Assembly (NCBI RefSeq): GCF_003850345.1
Contig: NZ_CP027707.1
Location: 3,038,001-3,102,000 of the forward strand
Length of the DNA: 64,000 bases
From: Pseudomonas chlororaphis subsp. piscium
Lineage (GTDB): Bacteria; Pseudomonadota; Gammaproteobacteria; Pseudomonadales; Pseudomonadaceae
Direction of reading: 5' to 3'
Part shown: positions 21,901-26,472 of the stretch, piece by piece
Layout of the letters: every line of letters begins with the position of its first letter
Numbering within the stretch: position 1 is the stretch's first letter
Made by a program: the position numbers and the translations under genes
The notes under the pieces: generated by a model
What the model was told of the DNA's origin: nothing
Database searches by the model: none
Seen by the model: only the letters and a program-made list of their open reading frames with translations

Positions 21901-22566
21901 CTGGGCCAGAGCCGGATCATGACCACCTTCGGCGGTTCGATCCTCGGCTGGTCGGCCGAGGGCGATATCAACGCCGGGCGCGGTTCCAAGACCACCGTGG
22001 TCTATACGCCGCCCAGAAGGGTCTACGACAACTGGGGCAACGTGACCCTGTCGCCGTCGGTGCCGAGCACCGGGGCCGGTATCGCCACGCTGAATCCGAT
22101 CGCCGAGGTAGCGCCGGGAGATATCGACCTGATCGCGCCCCTGGGCACCATCGATGCCGGCGAGGCGGGGATCCGGGTCTCGGGTAACGTCAATATCGCG
22201 GCTTTGCAAGTGGTTAACGCGGCAAATATCCAGACCCAGGGCAAGTCCTCGGGGATTCCGGTGGTGGCGTCGGTCAATACCGGGGCCCTGACGTCGGCCA
22301 GCTCGGCGGCGTCGTCGGCGACCCAGGCCGCCGAGGATGTGGCGCGTCAGCAGCAGGCGGCGGCGCGGCAGAATATGCCGTCGGTGTTTAGCGTGCAGGT
22401 GCTGAGTTTCGGTCAGGAGCGCCTGGCGCCGACCCAGGATGGCGCCAGCCGGGCCAACCCCGGTTACAACCCGAACAGCCCGGTGCAGGTGCTGGGCGCC
22501 GGGCCGCTGAGCGATCAGGCGCGGCAGCAGTTGACCGAGGAGGAGCGGCGACAACTGACCTTATAG
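9901..22566 (+). CDS. pdtA: Giant filamentous-haemagglutinin-like two-partner secretion exoprotein (PdtA-like)
   Basis: The 4221-residue TpsA exoprotein starts with a long signal region (about 1-43, cleavage after AQA). The haemagglutination/TPS domain follows at about 130-270, with the landmarks LNWETFNVG, ADWAVLNRV and the NRNGVIFSG loop. Thousands of residues of Gly/Asn/Asp-rich beta-helix repeats come next. Two near-identical 48-residue cassettes lie at about 3010-3105, followed by a GEPGEPDKPGE linker. The C-terminus (NPGYNPNSPVQVLGAGPLSD) shows no toxin domain, so it looks like an adhesin, not a CDI effector. In P. aeruginosa, PdtA (PA0690) is induced by phosphate depletion and exported by PdtB. 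An AAAGGA lies about 10 bases before the ATG. A terminator follows. Confidence 0.92.
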   Translation: MRLGKPNPVLKSASRCEALPVLHLKPLAHAIALLLVAGSAQAETAFSAGWFASKGAAQQAAGAGGVAGSLPKPGSPPPLAQQLKANQQLQQSLSNVSNTVAAIAAQQAAQAAGRRSALVAASSIPDGLGEGGLKVDENALTKGWTNARNPVQTQADGKTTVSIGQTADKAILNWETFNVGRNTTVDFQQQADWAVLNRVNDPQARPSEIQGQIKAAGTVMLVNRNGVIFSGSSQVDTRNLVAAAATISDSQFRERGLYVDSSGSQPTFTDAAGKVQVQQGALIQTRAPGVSTESGGYVLLLGNEVDNAGSIVTPKGQATLAAGDSFYIRKGSGTAGNTTSTTRGNEVASTRKAGSQAGKVSNNGLIQAATGDITLTGHQVQQNGVALATTSVDSRGTVHLLNSASDSSSSVTLGQGSHTAILLDAASGTALDSQRAAGLAGMGGQGNNIGGAFDNLSSVVDRTDQSRVEIVSGGTVDFQPGSSTLATGGQVAVSAGQRSLVRDGAVIDVAGAVGVKVAMEANSVKVNIQGNEQRDAAGNRDQGSLNNNDVWVDVRELVYVPAGTNGYATDRWYTGGGLLEVGGYLGTQAHGVGEWMAQGGTLTFTGRDVVTQAGSSINLSGGTLDVQGGLVRQTWLKGPQGRLYELSRAPGDILYSGIYKGYEDNSPRWGQTDYYYSPLIAPQQRYEDGYSVGRDAGKLVVGTGSAVLEGQLLGNTYQGERQAQAAQAGLDGYDQAQNAVARGAQLIVGDYRPFWQKDSGTLQNTLQATDRTLKQVILAPGQVAEALAIELDSALGERQGQLRLDTEQLNGFGLGAVRIAAFESVTVDGDLQVGPAGEIALHGPQVRVNAGLTSHGGRIALGNVLLQRPASTAALVDTLIGSTAGPMASLVLSDGAHLDTSGLWSNLLLAPQDNSGLAFVNGGSVSLRSRGDLTLAAGSQVDVSSGAALLVNGSLRGGKGGDLTLAANAGSTAGSGVLTLAGQLKAHGVNGGGNLSLQAGKVQIGGAAAPDAATLVLASDFFGKGFGAYEIIGNQGLTVAEGAQVDVRVPVYAQAAGTASVASGEPAASALQPWLPEPYQEDPVNGRLSQRAGASLTLQTGGLGSSAADIASVALDIGQGATVRVDNGQSIALRGIGQISVDGHLIAHGGKVSIGAVQPLQLESQPLISTHQRSILLGPNALVDVSGYVVSALDAQGRRYGKVGDGGSIVIGGVLDLATGRAVAPDLFVQLKAGSRLEASGAQAALDIKGAGPMTLASNGGSISLSSINGLYLDGDLRAAAGGQGTAGGRLAVALETGTYDRNLLDSDMPLVPRELLLSQRRQTLDGTTSGPLAYGQGHLSVEQVDAGGFGSLALLSNGQISFDGDVDLALGQSLQLYSASLGLAQGAADDTRVRLSAPYVRLAGVATIGARDNSVTVSVVRGGSSTQATQAQLVVASQLLDIRDEVNLGAHGDINLRSGQLPLDQRGFATMDVRSAGDMRMLRPTGNISVTRLNTPGDLNLTVAQLYPETLARAEIRARHLSIGRSSAQDPDVPYSAYGSLLLSAQSIDQGGVVRAPQGSLVLGFSNGPQDNSSIIRLLPGSLTSLSAAGLVMPFGGTVDGQTWTQDGKPLGESVLNPILGPDWLTLTMLGQSIDVQSGAVVDLSGGGELTGAGFVSGRGGSTDARFNPLVQIGADGRFNLPGLASNPVYAIVPGNQAGYAPGAGQSGALDPVIGQQITLEAGVPGLAPGVYTLLPANYALLPGAFRVELNGGAGLAAQQPGLAMANGSWSTSGRLSVLGTGIQDSLSRQVILTSADVLRRYSQYNETSLAQFLVSDAARLGIPRAALTADAKGLTLNLLQNQTGQPSFTYAGTSRFSPDKGGYGTVASVLSQSQSSQMEIVAGGPSAGFTGTSIDAAQLNALGAASLRIGGTGTRQYGQGGNYIAFSSNLTDLTLRSGALLSAPEVMLLSGRTTGGIVVEQGAGIDTLGRGASAYDSRDGFIYDPGRTSLLAVSNGWLDLLPPTPAQNGQVGPGSIRIGSCAGSCNGVTQLYSEGTLAAATDNLFELGDEVRYGTRNLTLAVGGVNVGSSQSLAEAAAGNTLAPGLTLNQQVLDRLLRGDRERGAPALETLTLNARDSLNFYGSTQLSTLDPVTGKSSLSNLILGTPAIYGHGGVEDVASIRTANLIWNGTAGLPGTVINQGAGTGSGRLELAAERIEFGYGPQSQPDSLASFDRLALGFARVDLRASQRLTANHKGSLAVYQSQGAYESGKGYSYSGGDLNIVTPLLTGEAGSVNRIKAGGDIRISGGGAAPGPINTLGGELALQGRSISLDTAVVLPSGKLSLLAERDLVLANNAQLDLAGRTVPFNDLNKYSWGGDVMLESRGGDIRQAVGSRIDLSAQNNKAGTLSAIALDPGAGQVALLGAILGGSSGHYDAGGTRVPYKAGGVDIRAQGVGDFAALNQRLNEGQVYGARSFQLKQGDLQLGSELKAGEINLSLDNGHLTVLGTVDASGEQVGSIRLAARNGLTLGGSALLDAHGTQLRVDSYGKIIDAPNRAVVELTSGEGRLVLAEGSRIDLRHGTAATLGSQPGQHDGQARGTLELNAPRLGGVSGGDIDIDANGRQQISGARSIAVNGIWRYDDSDSDALLKDGSDAASGRPYRVIDQAYMNFKHDQSTAFIDAALANTRLLDGKLAGLTAGGYGDALHLRPGVQISSERDVVIQGDLDLSGYRYASLNPHFARTAVYGSGETGSLAIRAAGNLEVRGSVTDGFTPPPATPDDAGWVLLPGKQPFGGELVVPGLGVTLADGTLFLGGKTLNYDLPIKASTFASGVVLPTEGRLAQALTLDAGSVLRGDVRAADGSLLYAAGTLLEQAVTLPEGTRLGAGTLLTSRTALQAMLWPKGVALPAALDPSSGQQDTYALNGDLALKAGALIPSQTDVKLPNGALSVALRPADGESQGRNWAIAGLLPEGSQSWSLRLVSGADTSAADTRSVKPRVVDGQLILADTHYSLFRDREIVPGKPGGNWVWGPEAESPDWSWLGGVVGQPMSPEDLASGYCDWAPGLCEFKPSVDNWVWGPEAESPDWSWLGGVVGQPMSPEDLASGYCDWAPGLCVFKPGEPGEPDKPGEVIAVRAMAPIFSVLRTGTGDLDLIAGGDLSMQSVFGVYTAGTQSPAMGAGFAATRGVGSAGTVLGGYNSLPLYGNANYKAGFDEQVAAYEKLVTGVGLYQAWYPEQGGNLLLSTAGSLRGDALGSTWDQSANSTAMSSAGTGNWLWRQGSGSAALDQAVPTAWWINFGTYVTPTVGAPMPQVTGFTGVGTLGGGNLDVRVGTDAGTLLRRGNRDLTMPRSEALILAVGSTGRVTADGSLALTGGGDLKLNIGGSLNPSLDARASSVGSGPAVGQNHELNGALINLRGNVQVDAGALGGIKQSFGRFSLNQDASEVRAYDPYSASVASATGGLVIIPGDATVSLSTRGDLVLGGAVDPGRTRQHNTSAFSLDGTAYLGGGSGWFSLWTGHTAIDLFSAGGNLTPSTQTGELAIGSNDTPRAQLDTSPTDGRFIYPSILRAVAPGGNLYYGSSALYTGSGTGSGQKNSPYSLVLAPSPNGQLQMLAGGSIFAGGYALNQSGADSRLLPTPFAPAFEGRSDGRLLVSNLSPDGLSSLQGMGSFPLFAFGGDTLTVLGGRREPARFYAMAGDLVGIRSGEQLNFSASGSRPGQTWYDAAAPVWMLAGRDIVNSGTQLGQATTIVPLLGGGSSSGNLFVHNDPLDISLVSAGRDILYSSFNVAGPGLLQINAGRDIRMEDKASITSLGALVPGDNRPGASIVLQAGAGASGPNYTAFVSRYLDPANLASDSASLAAQPGKVAKTYETELASWLKLRYGFSGSDEQARAYFAGLSAVEQGLFARQVYFAELRAGGLEYNQVDGLRQGSYLRGRNAIAALFPDTDVAGNPIVYQGNITLYGGAGVHTNVGGDIQMLTPGGQQVFGIEGEAPPSTAGVITQGQGNIQLYSLGSILLGQSRIMTTFGGSILGWSAEGDINAGRGSKTTVVYTPPRRVYDNWGNVTLSPSVPSTGAGIATLNPIAEVAPGDIDLIAPLGTIDAGEAGIRVSGNVNIAALQVVNAANIQTQGKSSGIPVVASVNTGALTSASSAASSATQAAEDVARQQQAAARQNMPSVFSVQVLSFGQERLAPTQDGASRANPGYNPNSPVQVLGAGPLSDQARQQLTEEERRQLTL
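18928..19209 (+). repeat. In-frame 144-bp tandem duplication inside pdtA
   Basis: Units 18928-19071 and 19072-about 19209 are almost identical at the DNA level and encode a 48-residue module rich in Trp/Pro, containing NWVWGPEAESPDWSWLGG and YCDWAPGLC (two Cys per unit). It stands out from the surrounding Gly/Asn repeats and looks like a recent copy-number change. Confidence 0.93.
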
Positions 22567-22589
22567 GTTCTCTCGTGGCAACACGCTTG

Positions 22590-22616
22590 GGGGCGATCAT
22601 CGATCGCCCCTTTTTT
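22590..22616 (+). terminator. Rho-independent terminator after pdtA
   Basis: A 9-bp stem (GGGGCGATC with GATCGCCCC), a 3-base loop and a run of six T lie 23 bases after the pdtA stop. Transcription should therefore end before the accessory island. Confidence 0.93.
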
Positions 22617-22672
22617 GTGCTTGGGTGGAAAGGCCAAGGCGGTATGTGGCTGGAGGTTGAATGACACCTCTC

Positions 22673-22776
22673 CTGTAGCCGCTGCCGCAGGCTGCGATCG
22701 GCCCCGAAGGGGGCGCAGGATTTTGAGATCGCCGAAGGCCTTCGGCCTTATCGCAGCCTGCGGCAGCGGCTACAGG
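22673..22776. repeat. Inverted REP pair (GTAGCCGCTGCCG type)
   Basis: GTAGCCGCTGCCGCAGGCTG faces its exact inverse (CAGCCTGCGGCAGCGGCTAC) across about 65 bases. It lies directly after the pdtA terminator, at the left edge of the accessory island. Confidence 0.92.
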
Positions 22777-22787
22777 TGCCCGTGGTT

Positions 22788-23051
22788 TCAAGGATGCAGG
22801 CGCCAGCCCAAGACGTCGAGCAGGTCGCAGCTGTCGCGCAGCAGGATGGCGCTGGCGTTGGCCAGGTGTTGCAGGTCGGCGCTGTCGGCGTCTTTCAGGT
22901 CGAGGCGGGCGAGGCTTTCCAGCACTTGGGTGACGGCCAGCAGGCGGGCCGTGCTGTTGGCGTGGAGGACGTCCAGTGGGGTGTCCTTGTCGATCAGCAG
23001 GCAGGGGATGAGGCAATCGATGCCGGTAAGGGGAATGTATTGCTGAGTCAT
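22788..23051 (-). CDS. Small DUF3077-like hypothetical protein
   Basis: The 87-residue protein is Leu/Ala-rich and helical, with an ANSTARLL motif followed by ANASAILLRDSCDLLDVL. It resembles the small Pseudomonas-specific DUF3077-type proteins of about 90 residues, but family membership is recalled by pattern and not certain. Function is unknown. AAGGAG lies 7-8 bases before the ATG on the minus strand. It is preceded by a structured leader (23130-23200) of a kind I associate with this gene family. Confidence 0.6.
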   Translation of the reverse strand: MTQQYIPLTGIDCLIPCLLIDKDTPLDVLHANSTARLLAVTQVLESLARLDLKDADSADLQHLANASAILLRDSCDLLDVLGWRLHP

Positions 23052-23129
23052 CGGTAACGCTCCTTAAGCTATTTGAAATAGCCGCCCGGTATTCGTCGCC
23101 AAACAAATGGGGTGGCAGCTGTACGCGGG

Positions 23130-23200
23130 TTGGCGAACCGGAAAAAGCCTAAGAAAAACCGGCAGACCCTGAGGTCTCCCACGCACAGCCGCCATTGAGT
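23130..23200 (-). promoter_or_regulatory. Possible structured 5' leader of the small gene
   Basis: On the minus strand this contains a hairpin AGACC-TCAG-GGTCT inside GGGAGACCTCAGGGTCTGCC, followed by an ACCGG...CCGGT pair. From memory, similar leader sequences recur upstream of small DUF3077/DUF6124-type genes in fluorescent pseudomonads. The surrounding gap 23052-23488 shows nothing else I can support; an open frame through the leader (23064-23300) looks incidental. Confidence 0.35.
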
Positions 23201-23488
23201 TTTTGACGAAGGCATGACTTCGCAAAAAATAAGGCACTGATGCGCGTCTCTTAAGTTTTATTTCCAGGTCGCCAAACCCGGTCGCCTTATGGATGAGCAA
23301 GGACTATAGGGCGGGGGAGCAGCAGCGGACAAGTCAGCACTTTCTGCAAGTTGTGTAGGGCCAATCGCTGCCCGTCGCCCTTTGTTTTGCGCGGGTTTCA
23401 GAGGGGCTACCTTTTCAGGATTGCCTGATTCAGCCGCCTGATATTGGTCGTTACGTTCGAGGCAAATTCCTCATCGAGAACGTAGCCC

Positions 23489-24106
23489 ATGGCCTTTGTC
23501 ATCAGGGAAGGCGACCCCACCACAACCGGCGGCAAGGTCATTGCCGGATCAGCCACCACCTTTGTCGTGGACCAACGCGTCGCCCGCATTGCCGACCCGG
23601 TCTGGTGCCCGGTATGCCAGGCAGTAGGTTTTATCGCCGAAGGTCATCACACCTTGTTGGATACCCAGCAAGCAACGGCGGTGGAAGGTAGCCTTGTGCA
23701 ATGCGGCTGTCCGACCGGGGCCAATCGCCTGATTGCCACCCAGCGCTCGGTTATTTCCGGAGACCAGCCGACCATCCCGCTCGACAGCGATTACATCGGG
23801 CCCGCGGTGATCAATACCCAGCGCTGGGCCGACGCCATTCATAAGGGCTATCCGCAAAACGAGTTTGCTGATGCGGTGCCGCGGGATCAGGTACGCGGCC
23901 TGAGCGTTGCTCACGGCGATATCGTTTCACCGCCGCTGTCGGTGCAGGACACACAACATCTGGTGGAACCGGGGTTTCATATCGTGCAAACGCCGATGAC
24001 CCGCGCCGCGCTGGAGACGGTGCTGTTCGGTCAGGCCGATGAGGCTGTGCTGGAGAAATTCCGTCGGCTCAATCCCCAGCTATCGAGTCCTGCCAAGCCT
24101 GGGTAA
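23489..24106 (+). CDS. PAAR-domain type VI secretion spike protein with C-terminal extension
   Basis: The 205-residue protein starts with a PAAR domain (about 1-95): the GDPTTTGGKVIAGSATTFV start, CPVC, an EGHHTLLD segment and the VQCGCPTGANRLI end are typical of PAAR proteins that cap VgrG spikes in the T6SS. A second region of about 110 residues follows and has no catalytic signature I recognise; it probably serves as adaptor for the effector encoded next. Six bases separate it from the downstream GTG start, so the two are probably co-translated. No core T6SS gene (tss, hcp, vgrG) is in the window, so this is an orphan effector locus. Confidence 0.88.
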   Translation: MAFVIREGDPTTTGGKVIAGSATTFVVDQRVARIADPVWCPVCQAVGFIAEGHHTLLDTQQATAVEGSLVQCGCPTGANRLIATQRSVISGDQPTIPLDSDYIGPAVINTQRWADAIHKGYPQNEFADAVPRDQVRGLSVAHGDIVSPPLSVQDTQHLVEPGFHIVQTPMTRAALETVLFGQADEAVLEKFRRLNPQLSSPAKPG

Positions 24107-24112
24107 CTTGTT

Positions 24113-24958
24113 GTGCTCAGTCATCCCGACAACTATCAATGCACTGGCGAAGAAGCGTTGCTGATGGAAGCAGCGGAGAAGGTCAGTGCGGCATTGGCGT
24201 CCATGAGCGATGAGGAAGCGGCCTTTATGCTCAAGCACCGGGCGCAGGTTGAATCGATACTGTCCTATGGCTCAATGGCATTAAACGTGGGGACGGGGGC
24301 TGCGGGTAATCACATGGATGGCCTGAAAAGAACTTTGCTGGATATCGAAGCGCTTCATCAGAAGTTCTTTCTGCGGGACGGACATCTGCGTAGTGTCGAG
24401 TTCTTTAGCGAAAGAAGAAAACTGTTCGCACAGTTGGACGCTAGCCTGCTGTCCATTGCAAAAATGAGCATTGCCTTTCCCGATCACCCCAACCTTAAAA
24501 CTGCCTTGGGGATTTCCAGCCGGAGTCTGGTGCATCGTTGGACCCAGGCGGGCGCGGTGGGGCAGATACCGGGGGACGCGACACATATTGAGGGTGTTTC
24601 CAGGGCGTCCAAGGTACTCAAGTGGGGCGGCTGGCTTGGAATTGCTTTAGGCGGTGGGGCGTCTTATGTGAAGGTGCAGGATGTGTGTTCGGCAGGGAAC
24701 AAGGAGGCATGTGAGAAGGTGAAGTTTATGGAGACTGGAAGCTTTACGGGTGGGGTAGCTGCGGGGGCTATTACAGGGGGCTTAATCAGTCTGGGAGGCG
24801 CGGGGGGAGTTTGTTTGGCTATTGGAGTCCCCACGGGAGGTATCGGCTCGGTAGTCTGTGGTTTGGTGGTAGCCGGCGGAGGAACTTATTACGCCGGGGA
24901 AGGGGGAGAGCTTATTGGGGGGATTATTGGAAAGGTTGTTTACGAGGTGGGGCAATGA
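24113..24958 (+). CDS. Putative T6SS effector with glycine-rich membrane-active C-terminus
   Basis: The 281-residue protein uses a GTG start right after the PAAR gene. Residues 1-165 are mostly helical and soluble. Residues 166-281 are hydrophobic and glycine-rich, with GxxxG-like runs at about 171-184, 210-232, 233-258 and 262-278, and a conserved-looking KVQDVCSAGNKEACEKVKF between the first two. No enzymatic motif is seen. Position (PAAR gene before, small membrane protein overlapping after) and glycine-zipper-like segments suggest a pore-forming or membrane-depolarising toxin. Members of this family occur beside PAAR genes in other pseudomonads, from memory. Base composition is visibly less GC-rich than the flanking genes. 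The toxin role is inference. Confidence 0.7.
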   Translation: MLSHPDNYQCTGEEALLMEAAEKVSAALASMSDEEAAFMLKHRAQVESILSYGSMALNVGTGAAGNHMDGLKRTLLDIEALHQKFFLRDGHLRSVEFFSERRKLFAQLDASLLSIAKMSIAFPDHPNLKTALGISSRSLVHRWTQAGAVGQIPGDATHIEGVSRASKVLKWGGWLGIALGGGASYVKVQDVCSAGNKEACEKVKFMETGSFTGGVAAGAITGGLISLGGAGGVCLAIGVPTGGIGSVVCGLVVAGGGTYYAGEGGELIGGIIGKVVYEVGQ

Positions 24959-25356
24959 GCAAAGTTGACACCGCCGATATTGTGCTTGCTTCTTTGGGGG
25001 GCGTAACTTTTCTCGGTATGTTTATCGTGATGGGGTACTACCTTTATTTAGGCTATACCCGCATGGATAGCATTCTGGAGGCGGTCAAGAACTGTTCGCT
25101 GATCAATAGCTATCGGTTTTATCTATTCATGGGGCCTTGGGGGAAGATGATGATGGTGGCGGGAGTGGGCAGTTGTTTGTTGTTCTCGAACTATCTCATT
25201 AAGCATGGGGCGTTGGACAAGGGGGATATCGAGAACTTTCCGGAGCCTCTCAAGGGGCGATTGCTGATGTTGCAGTACATCGGATGGGTTTTGTTGGCGA
25301 GTCTTTTTCTGGAGGTTATCGCAGTCAAAATTCTTAGAGGTCAAGTGCAACTATAA
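24955..25356 (+). CDS. Putative inner-membrane immunity protein for the adjacent effector
   Basis: The 133-residue protein starts inside the effector stop (ATGA overlap). Three hydrophobic segments are visible: about 7-31, about 55-80 (FMGPWGKMMMVAGVGSCLLF) and about 108-130. A small polytopic protein encoded immediately after a membrane-active effector is the usual form of a cognate immunity factor, as with Tse4-Tsi4. I recognise no named family. Upstream in-frame codons give a longer open frame from 24811, but that would overlap the effector by 148 bases; the ATGA start fits better. GC content is low for this genome. Confidence 0.7.
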   Translation: MSKVDTADIVLASLGGVTFLGMFIVMGYYLYLGYTRMDSILEAVKNCSLINSYRFYLFMGPWGKMMMVAGVGSCLLFSNYLIKHGALDKGDIENFPEPLKGRLLMLQYIGWVLLASLFLEVIAVKILRGQVQL

Positions 25357-25481
25357 GGAGCGAGTGCTGAGGGAGCGCTTTTCATGTTCGGTATGGGAAA
25401 TGCCGCCCTTTCTGATCAACTTCAGTGAACCGGCATGCAAGAATATTGCTCCATCAGGTCACTTCAAACAAGGACAACCCC

Positions 25482-26084
25482 ATGACAGACCTCAAGCCCT
25501 CGCCACCGGGGGCTGTCGACGTTATTGCCTACAACCGGGCCTCTTCAGCCTTGCAGCGAGCATTTACCTTGCTGCAGCAGCGCGTCTATCCCGAGCCGGA
25601 CGCGCCTGAACCAGCGGAAATGGCACCGTTGCACGATCCTGTGTTCGACGCGTTCTCGTTTTATATCTGCACGCACGACAGGGTGATCAGCTATGCCGCC
25701 GTTGTCATGAAGACGATCGAGCATGGCGGCGACACCTTCTACATGGGCGGGCTCAGTTGCGTCATGACCGATCCCGATTCTCAGGGGCAAGGCCTGGGGT
25801 TGAGGACCGTTGCCGCGGCCACCCGCTGCATGGAGCACAGCCATCTCGATATTGGCGTCTTTACCTGCGATCCGCCGTTGGCGCGTTTCTATGCCCGGGC
25901 GGGCGAGTGGCAGGTGGCGCCCGATGTGGTTCTGATCGGCAATCGGCACGAGGGGGCGTTGCGCAGCGATACGCTGGGGAAGGTCGTGCTGTTGCGGCTG
26001 TTTTCAGCGAAAGCCAGGGCGGCGGCGTCGGCATTGGCCAGTGGGGTCATCGATCTGGGCCTGCCAGACGGGCAGTTTTTATAG
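25482..26084 (+). CDS. GNAT-family N-acetyltransferase
   Basis: The 200-residue protein has the GNAT acetyl-CoA motif A in the run GLSCVMTDPDSQGQGLGLRT (about 90-109), a beta-alpha following element, and FYARAGEWQVAP typical of the motif B end. The extended C-terminus (VVLLRLFSAKARAA...DLGLPDGQFL) recalls AAC(2')-like or NodA-like GNAT proteins, but the substrate cannot be assigned. The start is taken at 25482 because AAGGA lies 7 bases upstream; an in-frame start at 25425 lacks such a site. It may be cargo of the accessory island between pdtA and phdA. Confidence 0.8.
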   Translation: MTDLKPSPPGAVDVIAYNRASSALQRAFTLLQQRVYPEPDAPEPAEMAPLHDPVFDAFSFYICTHDRVISYAAVVMKTIEHGGDTFYMGGLSCVMTDPDSQGQGLGLRTVAAATRCMEHSHLDIGVFTCDPPLARFYARAGEWQVAPDVVLIGNRHEGALRSDTLGKVVLLRLFSAKARAAASALASGVIDLGLPDGQFL

Positions 26085-26148
26085 CGGCGATGGTGGTGGG
26101 CTGGGAGTCTTGTGTGGTCCATCCAGCTTACCGGCGATAGTGCCGACG

Positions 26149-26176
26149 CCATCGCGGGCAAGCCTCGCTCCTACCC
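26149..26176. repeat. Single REP element (GTAGGAGCGA type)
   Basis: A lone unit, ATCGCGGGCAAGCCTCGCTC followed by CTAC, lies after the acetyltransferase. The rest of the 26085-26472 gap contains the conserved 32-bp motif and no convincing gene. Confidence 0.8.
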
Positions 26177-26346
26177 GTTCCCTGAGCCCCAATGAACGCG
26201 AGGCTCCAGCCTTTTTCGACTCGTCTCCTGGCGGGTCAGTGCTATCTGGGCCGGTCTCACGGGGCCCCGTCTTTCTTGGATATCCCCTATCCGATTCGAG
26301 TACCTGGTGCTCTCAGCGTTGTCATCGCGAACAAACCCCACCCTCT

Positions 26347-26378
26347 GGTGAATGAAGCTTTTGTGACAAAAGTTCGGT
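26347..26378. promoter_or_regulatory. Conserved 32-bp motif upstream of phdA-pdtB
   Basis: This is the second copy of the motif found before pdtA (27 of 32 identical). Its core CTTTTGTGACAAAAG is a 6-3-6 inverted repeat, and the minus strand reads TTGTCAC-N4-GCTTCAT, a Pho-box-like pattern. It probably drives the phdA-pdtB-exbBD operon separately from pdtA. The regulator assignment is inference. Confidence 0.5.
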
Positions 26379-26472
26379 AGCACTTCGCCAGTCCCGTCAT
26401 GGATATGTGACGCGCTTGAGGGGGCCTTCTGGCCACTGTTCTGAGCCGAGGCGGGACGCCGGGAGTGAGGTT

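Noticed and set aside
22300..22566. Contact-dependent inhibition toxin at the end of the giant exoprotein
   Set aside because: There is no VENN-like motif, no toxin-like domain and no immunity gene directly after it; a terminator follows at once.
23064..23300. 78-codon minus-strand frame upstream of the DUF3077-like gene
   Set aside because: It overlaps the putative structured leader and lacks a good ribosome site; the sequence is better explained as non-coding.
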